Of a stretch of 15,859 nucleotides of DNA, positions 9,147 to 15,859 are shown in pieces (the stretch's first letter is position 1; each line of letters starts with the position of its first letter). A program made the position numbers and the translations under genes. Source of the stretch: Funneliformis mosseae (Eukaryota; Glomeromycota; Glomeromycetes; Glomerales; Glomeraceae); NCBI GenBank assembly GCA_910592005.1, contig CAJVPP010002205.1:1-15859 (forward strand), read 5' to 3'. Under the pieces are notes generated by a model, which searched no databases, was not told the DNA's origin, and saw only the letters and a program-made list of their open reading frames with translations.

Positions 9147-9285
9147 CAGTGATGTGCACTTGGAAGATTGGAAGCACTCTTGGAAGGGTTGGAAGCATAA
9201 TACTCTAATAAATTCATTTGGATTGGAAGCTTCCAATCAAATTTTATAAATTTTATACATTGGAAGCATAAAATGCACATCACTG
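9147..9285. mobile_element. Non-autonomous hAT-type MITE, 139 bp
   Basis: Perfect 12-bp terminal inverted repeats CAGTGATGTGCA (9147-9158) and TGCACATCACTG (9274-9285) bound the element; 14 of the first 15 terminal bases match. The flanks are ATTACTAC (9139-9146) and ACTACTAC (9286-9293), an 8-bp target-site duplication with one mismatch. CAGTG-type ends plus an 8-bp duplication are the hallmark of the hAT superfamily. The inside carries six direct copies of TTGGAAG (at 9160, 9168, 9180, 9189, 9223, 9260) and one inverted copy, which with its partner forms the 18-bp palindrome at 9221-9238. Such subterminal motifs are typical transposase-binding sites in hAT elements. There is no coding capacity, so it would need a transposase supplied elsewhere. 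Confidence 0.85.
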
Positions 9286-9293
9286 ACTACTAC

Positions 9294-9759
9294 AATGGTC
9301 TTATTTACATCAACATTTCTATTCAAAATTTTTTTTTAAAACCAAAAATTAAATAAAAATAAAATTTTCAAATTATAAATTTTAACCTGATATGTAAACC
9401 TATTAAATTTTATAATTACCTTGTGAACAAATTCTTTAACGGAGACTGTTAAAAATTAAAAAAAAAAAAGATGATCTAATTTTAGAAATATTTTATTAAA
9501 ACGTATTTTTGTAACACCAAAATTGAGTACAAATTTTTGAAGATTACAAAAAAAAAAATCCGACCTGATTTAATACATTAATTGTTCAGAATGGATTTAT
9601 TATAATTGCTTTGTTCTGGTGGACTTGAAAGGTAGATTTTCGTTTCTTTTTGTTTTCATTTTCTCATATAATTAATTATACCTTTTTTTTATTATTACAA
9701 TTTTTTTTTTTAATAAAATTGGAACTTATTTATTGTGGAATTGGTTTATAATGTAAACT
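9294..9759. other. AT-rich spacer, nothing recognisable
   Basis: Contains several A and T homopolymer runs and no sustained open frame or repeat. It separates the MITE from the GC-richer start of the next gene relic. Confidence 0.5.
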
Positions 9760-10743
9760 AGGAAATGGTAGTTGTGAGTCTGGAGCTCGCAAAACATTTG
9801 CAGCACATGATCGACGCGTGAGTAGACAGAGAAACGAAATCGATTAGGGTTAAACTTAATTGTTCTCCGGATTGAAAGTGCTGGCAATCAATGAGAAGGT
9901 ATGAAATAAAAACTATTTCTCATGATTTTTTTTTGATTTGTTGACATATATTTATTTAATTTCAAAACTTTATATAATTAAATAAATAATAACCATGCTA
10001 AAGTCAATTGGACGATTATACTTATATTATGGCTTTGAGATCAACCGGTTTTGCTTACAGTATAGTATTCCTCAAGAATTTTTAGATACAATTCTATCGT
10101 TCATAAATTGTAATACTATCTTAATAGATCTTATATTGGTGTCTCATCAACTGATTCTTCTGATGACTAACAGATTTCTTGGATAAACACTGTTATAATA
10201 GAAAATGGAAAACGACGAATGGAAACAACAAAAAATTCTTCTTTTCTTTCGTAACAATTAATGAATGGAAAACGGCAGAATTCTAATCAACAAATCTTCC
10301 TAAAAAATTCAAATAGCTAATAGTTCATACGAAATTATTGAATTCTTTTGACGACAAATCTAATTCACAATAGGACCTGGAGCTGTATAATTTTTTGAAA
10401 ATTATATATAATCAACATTTTATTTGCTGATATTTCAAGAACTAAAAAGAACAATTGCTCTATAGAACAAGTTAAAATGTAAATTTTATTGGTGTAGCCA
10501 GTAAGATGCTATGGAAGAATTCAATTTGATGCGATGTTACAGCTCTTTTGAACATCTAAACTTATCGTAATTTCATACTTGGTAAGAATATTCAAAGTCA
10601 CTATCAGAGATGATGAAAATTTAATATTCTATCGCGTCGAAAGTTTATTTATTAACTGTTGAGATTATCTAACGCTGGATATTTAGGCTGCAAAATTTAT
10701 ACCGGAATTTGGATTTTGGTGTAAAGTTGGTGACGCTTCATAA

Positions 10744-10923
10744 ACGTGCACAGTTAGTGGATCTAATGTCGTATTTGTCAAAGACACTTCTATCATGATT
10801 CCTGAACTTATTCACGAATTATTTCAAAATGCTTTTGAAAAGGATGATACAGAACTTACAAAGAAGTATTTGTGTCAGAACCCCAAAACAGTTTTTTCTC
10901 CTGCCGAACCATTTCGATTCTGA
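10744..10923 (+). pseudogene. Open exon-like block of the unknown relic
   Basis: One frame is open for 59 codons from just after a TAA (10741-10743) to TGA (10921-10923). It reads TCTVSGSNVVFVKDTSIM, then IPELIHELFQNAFEKDDTEL, then KTVFSPAEPFRF. Beyond the TGA, the neighbouring frame continues in similar style (SDKYLLNG, then GSDDKLMILEIMTF), which suggests a one-base indel. A second frame over 10686-10796 (LQNLYRNLDFGVKLVTL, HKRAQLVDLMSYLSKT) is also coding-like, so the true reading frame of the 5' part is uncertain. Confidence 0.4.
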
Positions 10924-11421
10924 CAAATATTTGTTAAATGGATAATTGGGTTCAGATGATAAGCTTATGATACTGGAAATTATGACGTTCATCATGTAAT
11001 TATTTCTGAAAGATATCAATATGTTAACTTTTGATTCTTAATCTGATTCAACACTTACCGCAGCCGATCAGAAAAATATTAGAAAGGTATTATTCTACGA
11101 TGAATTATGAGAGCGTGCACGTAACTTCAGTTGCTACATACTCAATAACTATAGAAACGGAAAATTTCAAAGTTCTATCAATTGTATTGGCTAATAAAGA
11201 TACATATGAAACTGCATATCAAGCAGGAATCTGAGCTTCATGTAGTTGAATTACTTGTACGATTGTGAAAGAACTGTGAATGATGATTATATGAAAACAT
11301 AATCAAAATTTATTTTTGAGGATCAATCGCAAAAGGTATTAGATATTATTAAAATTTTCAATTTATTAAATTACAAATAACTATCCCGAAGGCGATATAA
11401 TTTTTCAATCATCTTTATCTA

Positions 11422-11695
11422 GATCCCGCTAATCCTCAACATTAATACACAGGAATTCTTGTTCTTACAGTGCATATATCTATCAAGTGAAATTTAGATG
11501 AGAAGATTAGATGGTCTGAAATAATAAAATTAGTTGCATTAAAAATTTTAGACGATGGATTTTTAAGGGGAGTTGATGTAGTGATGTGTTTTATTCAGTT
11601 TGAGACGGTTCTGCAATTGATGCTGGTGTAACCATTGGATCAGAAAGCATTGGAACTTTAACTTTTACAATTGGAAGTCTTGGAACTCTGAATGG
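11422..11695 (+). pseudogene. Exon-like block of the unknown relic, ending at a GT donor
   Basis: The frame reads DPANPQH, TAA, YTGILVLTVHISIK, TGA, NLDEKIRWSEIIKLVALKIL, then DDGFLRGVDVVM: only two stops over about 190 bases. After a frame change it becomes DGSAIDAGVTIGSESIGTL and FTIGSLGTLN, ending at the donor of intron 11696-11749. Beta-strand-like Gly/Ser/Thr alternation is noticeable, but I recognise no family. Confidence 0.4.
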
Positions 11696-12124
11696 TAAAT
11701 AAAAATATTTATATTCAGTATAATGTATAATGTTGTTCTGTTATCATAGGACATATAGCATCATTTCCACTAACACATCATTAACCATGGATGTCATAGA
11801 ATTTGGACCTTCTGATAAGGAGAATTTTTACTATGTTACATGAGATTCTATGATCCACCTTATCGTGATAGTAATTTTGAAATTCTATTTGATTTATTTA
11901 TTAATTAATGTGTGATGGTGTTTTCCGGTCATGAAGATATTGACATTTCCGGAGATTGGCTATTTAGATGGCTGAAGATGAAGTCATAATGATTCATTTA
12001 TCATCTGGTAGAACATTTTTTTTTTTTCATTTATCTTGAAATTTATTGAGTGATTAATAATGATTATTTGTCAATTAATGCTAGTGTTCTGATACCTTCA
12101 CTTCGAAATGCTTTCTGATATTTA

Positions 12125-12298
12125 AACACGCGTGACCGTAACCGTCTTCAACATCTTGCACCCAATACCAAAATCATAAATGTGTATAGAATAACAGAAC
12201 AAAACGATAAGACCCACAAAGATGGCAAAGGTTATACAATACTGGTAATTAGACCAGACGGAAATGGTATAATAATATTTTTAATGACGTGGTTATAA
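12125..12298 (+). pseudogene. Exon-like block with KGYTILVIRPDGNG
   Basis: Open for 57 codons to a TAA at 12296-12298, with a plausible GTATAA donor at 12267 that would end the exon after an RPDGN motif. Text: NTRDRNRLQHLAPNTKIINV, then YRITEQNDKTHKDGKGYTIL, then VIRPDGNG. The tail faintly resembles the IRPDGY motif of phenol-hydroxylase-type flavin monooxygenases, but no FAD-binding motif exists upstream. I therefore do not assign it. Confidence 0.35.
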
Positions 12299-12604
12299 TC
12301 TTAAAAATTATAATTCCTTTTTTATTTTAATTTTTTTTTAAAAAACAATAACTTTGCCATAGAGATAAATATGCTTTGTCAGCTATCTGTATATATGGAA
12401 GGAAATGCACTGTTATATTTTATGAGTTCGAATGAAGAAGATGAAGCGGAAATTACGGTTTGCAAGCACAAAAATCATAGATTTATTAAACAAATAAGGG
12501 AGTGAAAATACCAAGTTGTAGCGTTATCAAATGGTAAGTTGCAAATCGATTATTAGCTTTAATTCTTTCAATATTACCTAAATGATAATTTGTTTTCGCA
12601 TTAG

Positions 12605-12844
12605 TTCTTTTAAAATTCTCTTGAAAATAGATAATTTAATTGATACTGCCGAATTTACATCATAAAAACGAATTCGAACGTCCAATTCAGATATTTGGGC
12701 TCAACTTTTTCAAACGTATACTGTTGTGAAAATTTCTTTGGTCTTGGTAGCCATTCATTTAAGTGACAAGATTAATTTTTGAACTAAGGATGACTTGTGG
12801 ATTTTAACATATTTCTTGGAATTGTCTTTGCGTAATGTGCCTTG
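12605..12844 (+). pseudogene. Best-preserved exon of the unknown relic
   Basis: This block is bounded by an acceptor at 12603-12604 (TTTTCGCATTAG) and a donor at 12845 (GTGAGA). It keeps one frame over all 240 bases with only two stops: SFKILLKIDNLIDTAEFTS, TAA, KRIRTSNSDIWAQLFQTYTV, then VKISLVLVAIHLSDKINF, TGA, TKDDLWILTYFLELSLRNV. Clean borders and absence of frameshifts make this the strongest single exon. The preceding exon ends EITVCKHKNHRFIKQIRE, a stop, KYQVVALSNG at 12533. Family unknown. Confidence 0.5.
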
Positions 12845-12905
12845 GTGAGAACTTGTATATTTTTCTTATATGGATTTGACTTAAATTTTAACTTATGCTA
12901 TATAG

Positions 12906-13085
12906 GTCTATTGAATTTATCTTTTTCTAAATCCTAGAGTCCTTGGCGTTAAACTTGACTCATCGCACTCACACCAAATAAACCTTTCAATTTTGTTAGT
13001 TCAACTTCTGCATGAACATTAAACCGATTTAAGAGATTCTACCAAGAAAGGATTAGAAATAAGAGTTTATGAATTGAAAGCTTTT
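12906..13085 (+). pseudogene. Following exon of the unknown relic
   Basis: It starts after the TATATAG acceptor at 12904-12905. The text is SIEFIF, a one-base shift, then LNPRVLGVKLDSSHSHQINL, SILLVQLLHEH, TAA, TDLRDSTKKGLEIRVYELK. One frameshift and one stop in about 175 bases, so it has decayed to a similar degree as the previous exon. No domain recognised. Confidence 0.45.
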
Positions 13086-13860
13086 TTTTTATTTTGATAA
13101 TAAACACTTGGTCTCAATATGACATTTTATGTCTTCAAAATACAAGATACTTATATAAAAGGTACATATTAATTATTAAGATAAATGTTCTAATTTGTCA
13201 TAATAGTAACCAGAATTTTTTTTTCTTAAAAATGTTTGAAGCAAATTAATTTGAAAGATTTCGGATTTAGGCTTCCTTTGAAATAAACATTGAAGGTGTC
13301 ATCATTCTCAACTACCGAATCGATGAAGATATGTTATAACTTCCTAATGCATCAGGAGTCTAGGATTTTTTCTAACCTGTTAAAATATGCAGTATTACCT
13401 TTACATCTTTGCGGATATATCAAAACAGACTATATGAGAATCTATTTTGAGGTGAGCGTCCTGATTTTTTGTAACCATATACCCAGTGTAATCATTTATT
13501 CATATAGTTTCAAGGCCTTTACATTTTTTTCTTTCTGTTATAATAGATTTGAGATGCTCATCAAATCTATGTCATTCATCACTAGACATTCCTGTTTCAT
13601 TTATGACAATAAGTTTTTGAACTTGAATACCGCTATTAAAATATCCAAAGATCCTAAGACTTTATCCCAATAATCAGTAATAATATTTTTTTCTGCATTG
13701 TTAAAACATAGATTTTAAGACAAGAATTAAGCGAAGTTCCTTTTCTGGTTTCTGCACAAAAATGCCTACCAATTCCAAAGATACTCATGAAGCTTCAACA
13801 TGGATCAATGATCATCATTAGACATATATCTATTAACTGTTCATTAGCGGGATTCAATTA

Positions 13861-14039
13861 AAAGAATTTTAATAAAATATATTTTTAAAAATGTGAAAAA
13901 CAGTTTAGATAAAAAAGATTGATCTCAGATTATAGTTTTCATTAATTTTAGCTAATATAAAAATAATTTTTAATATAAATTTTAGAATATGTAATTCTTT
14001 AAGTTACACAATAATTCTTATATATTTAATTATACATTT
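13861..14039. other. Start of second extremely AT-rich block
   Basis: Composition collapses to nearly pure A/T after the end of the unknown relic. No gene or repeat is visible. The SINE-like element is inserted into this block. Confidence 0.55.
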
Positions 14040-14053
14040 AAATAATTATAATT
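14040..14053 (+). repeat. Left target-site duplication of the SINE
   Basis: AAATAATTATAATT is a perfect 14-base match to 14407-14420. Both lie in AT-rich DNA, but the length and exact position at both ends of a GC-richer island argue for a target-site duplication made by target-primed reverse transcription. Confidence 0.75.
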
Positions 14054-14406
14054 GAATCAATGGTAGACGCTGTATAACTTGGATTGAACAAGAGTCGTGG
14101 GTTATAGGTGGCTTCTAGTTGAAGCGCCGTGACGTCTATGAGTCAATTAGGCCTGAGTTCAATTCTCGGGGTGATTTTGACAGTCTGGGCGTATCAACTG
14201 TGTCGGACAGCTATTCCGAATTAGGTTGGTAAAGACTCCTCTTGGCCGGAATCCTAGCCATGCGGCGTCCAGGGTGCGAAGGCTAGTGTTTCGGTGGTTG
14301 AAATATAGCAAGGAGGGGCTTGTTTCCGGGTACAATGACATATCGGACATACGAGCCGCAGTCGGGATATTCGTGCGACCGATCGCTAGAACCAAAGTAA
14401 AAAAAA
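14054..14406 (+). mobile_element. tRNA-derived SINE-like retroelement, ~353 bp
   Basis: A GC-richer island in nearly pure A/T. It has a 5' leader (14054-14101), then a tRNA-like head. The D-arm is GCTT (14111-14114), a 7-base loop and AAGC, overlapping a box A-like TGGCTTCTAGTTG (14109-14121). A perfect T-arm follows: CTGAG (14153-14157), loop TTCAATT, CTCGG (14165-14169), containing box B-like AGTTCAATTCT (14156-14166). Box spacing (47 bases) is near that of a tRNA. The acceptor stem does not pair, as expected for a SINE rather than a tRNA gene. A tRNA-unrelated body of about 220 bp ends in a poly-A tail (14399-14406 and beyond). Perfect 14-bp duplications flank it. Opposing short open frames inside are not genes. 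It would be transcribed by RNA polymerase III and mobilised by a partner LINE. Confidence 0.75.
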
Positions 14407-14420
14407 AAATAATTATAATT
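14407..14420 (+). repeat. Right target-site duplication of the SINE
   Basis: AAATAATTATAATT follows the poly-A tail directly and repeats 14040-14053 exactly. The exact border with the A-tail is ambiguous by a few bases because both are A. Confidence 0.75.
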
Positions 14421-15650
14421 TAATGATTATCTCTTTAATAATAGAAAATTTTATTATAAAAATATTAACTTCTAATTTAAAAAATATTTTTATTAAGGTA
14501 AAACTTTTTATATTATTTAAAAATATTATTTTAAACTTGTAAAAGTTATTTTACCTTATTATTTAATTGAATCAATGCTGATTTGATTGAATTTTGCAAT
14601 ATTTTTTTTAGTTAAAATTTTTTTAAACTTAATAACAATTCTTATTTCCTAGTAAATATATAATATTATAAACAATTTTATTGTTAACAAATTATTTTAA
14701 AATATTCTTTTTTAAAAAAAAAAAACTTTAATTAATATTATTAAAAATACAAAAATATGTTAAAATTTACTTTTATAAAATTATTTAAAATAAGATTTTT
14801 AATAAATTATTATTTATTTTATGAATATTAATTTAATATTAATAAAAATTTATTAATAAACCTAATATATAATATTAAATAGAATAATATCAAAAGAAAT
14901 TTAATTTAATAAAAATGATCAAATTATATATAATTTATAATTCATTATTATTAAAAAAACAGATTTATTATTATTTTACAAATACTTATTAAATCTTAAT
15001 ATAAATTTAAAATTATATAATTATAAATTTGTTAAATAATTTTACTTAGATCATTAAAATAATTTATGATATTAAAGATTTAAAATTATATTTTAAATAT
15101 TATAAAAACATTATTTACTTTAAAATATTAATTTAAAATTAATAAATTTATTACATAACTTTATTTACATCAATAAAAATAATTTAAATTAACTAAAATT
15201 TATAAATTATACTCTAAAATTATTAAACAAAAAAAATAAATTTAGAAGATAGTAATATTATATAAAATATTATTTTTTTATAAATATTAATTAATATTAG
15301 TAAAAATTTAAATATAAGTAGATTTAAACCTATTACATATCTTTAATTAATTATTAAAAGTAATATAATTTTTATTAAAGTTATTAAATTATATTTATTT
15401 AAATAAAAAAAATTCAAAAATCAATACTATTATAAAAAATAGATCAAAATATCTGAAGACTATTTTTTATAATAAATTGTTTAATAATTACTGATTCATT
15501 TTAAATTAAACTTTATATTATTAAAGTTACTAGATAAAATCTAAAAATTATAATAAAAATAAAATTTAGCAAAATTATATTAAAATCTTATTAAAAAATC
15601 TGTAAAATTTTTTTAAAAAAAAATCTATATTAAAATTTAATAAAACTATT
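14421..15650. other. Second extremely AT-rich block, continued
   Basis: About 1.2 kb of nearly pure A/T with no sustained open frame, RNA gene or clear repeat unit. It is compositionally like 6471-8300. I found no long exact repeat shared between the two by eye. Confidence 0.55.
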
Positions 15651-15703
15651 ATAACAGGATTGGATTGACGAACATGACGCAGTATATTGCAGATCTAAAT
15701 ATC

Positions 15704-15829
15704 AGATATATTAGACATATTTGATATATTTGATATATTTGATATACTAGACATATTAGATATAATTAATATATTAGACATATCAGACATATGTGACATA
15801 ACTGACATATTAGATATATTTGTTATATC
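15704..15829. repeat. 9-bp minisatellite, 14 units
   Basis: The sequence divides without slippage into fourteen 9-base units close to AGATATATT, AGACATATT and TGATATATT. Because the period is a multiple of three, both strands stay open across it. The plus strand gives a run of Asp-Ile-X triplets (open 15699-15851). The minus strand gives Asn-(Ile/Met)-Ser triplets (open 15832-15698, TAG at 15697-15695). Neither frame has flanking exons that I can see, so it is most simply non-coding minisatellite DNA; the right window edge limits the view. Confidence 0.8.
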
Positions 15830-15859
15830 TTTCTATATAATATATTTTATATAAATAGG

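Larger units (their letters stand above)
9760..13850 (+). pseudogene. Long decayed multi-exon gene (one or more), family unknown
   Basis: About 4 kb of moderate composition is bounded by AT-rich DNA on the right. Coding-like blocks on the plus strand alternate with short introns. Good intron candidates are 11696-11749, 12534-12604, 12845-12905 and 13452-13546, with GT starts and AG ends. Blocks include ENGKRRMETTKNSSF (about 10200), IPELIHELFQNAFEKDD (about 10798), NLDEKIRWSEIIKLVALKIL (about 11495), a segment at 12125-12295, and exons at 12605-12844 and 12906-13085. It may end near 13834 (TNSKDTHEASTWINDHH, then a stop). In-frame stops and frame changes mark it as non-functional. No catalytic motif or known domain is recognisable. 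A GC-richer strip at 9760-9905, ending near a GTATGA donor, may be its first exon or 5' leader. Confidence 0.55.

Noticed and set aside
10819..11019. Minus-strand 66-codon open frame
   Set aside because: It lies opposite the coding-like plus-strand block of the unknown relic (PELIHELFQNAFEKDD), so it is a shadow.
12125..12298. Flavin monooxygenase (phenol hydroxylase type) based on an IRPDG motif
   Set aside because: Only one short motif fits; no FAD-binding GxGxxG or other family motif was found upstream, so the assignment is not supportable.
13290..13673. Plus-strand 127-codon open frame
   Set aside because: It reads straight through a good intron (GTGAGC at 13452 to AATAG at 13546); only parts are likely exonic, so it is not an independent gene.
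14102..14176. A functional tRNA gene
   Set aside because: D- and T-arms form but the acceptor arms do not pair and the anticodon arm is poor; the flanking duplications and poly-A tail fit a SINE.
14159..14423. Opposing open frames of 65 and 78 codons
   Set aside because: Both fall inside the tRNA-derived SINE body; the GC-richer composition alone explains the lack of stops.
1..15859. CRISPR array, bacterial operon, viral or toxin genes
   Set aside because: No spaced direct repeats, ribosome binding sites, or recognisable viral or toxin domains were seen; introns, SINE and MITE indicate eukaryotic nuclear DNA.

Overview
The window looks like nuclear DNA of an AT-rich eukaryote with short (about 55-95 bp) GT-AG introns. 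I favour an early-diverging fungus, most likely a Glomeromycotina genome of the Rhizophagus kind. The reasons are the very AT-rich background, many short introns, a condensin SMC4 copy of fungal type, a Sel1-repeat fragment (a family greatly expanded in these fungi), and a repeat-rich, gene-poor layout. The organism is an inference; no ribosomal or mitochondrial marker is present. No bacterial features (operons, RBS, CRISPR) are seen.

No convincing intact gene is visible; the window is mainly a graveyard. From left to right: 1-1560 is AT-rich DNA with simple TTGAGT/TTGACT repeats, two weak coding-like fragments and a cluster of palindromes. 1664-2000 is a purine-rich minisatellite. 2506-3020 (minus) holds a previously hidden three-exon gene or recent relic. 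A GC-richer intergenic strip (3021-3290) separates it from a divergent SMC4 pseudogene (3295-6470, plus). That copy keeps its introns but has many frameshifts, a destroyed Walker A motif, and no C-terminal ATPase half.

6471-8300 is an extremely AT-rich block. It is followed by a promoter-like CCAAT/TATA/CACGTG strip and a Sel1-repeat relic (about 8680-8900), which is antisense to the longest open frame of the window. A 139-bp non-autonomous hAT-type MITE sits at 9147-9285. From about 9760 to 13850 lies a long decayed multi-exon gene (or more than one) that I could not identify; several exons stay open in one frame apart from one or two stops.

A second extremely AT-rich block (13861-15650) is interrupted by a GC-richer, tRNA-derived SINE-like element (14054-14406) with a poly-A tail and perfect 14-bp target-site duplications. 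The window ends in a 9-bp-period minisatellite of 14 units.

The parts do not form a pathway. The best-supported novelties are the MITE, the SINE and the hidden minus-strand gene; the rest documents duplication, truncation and decay.
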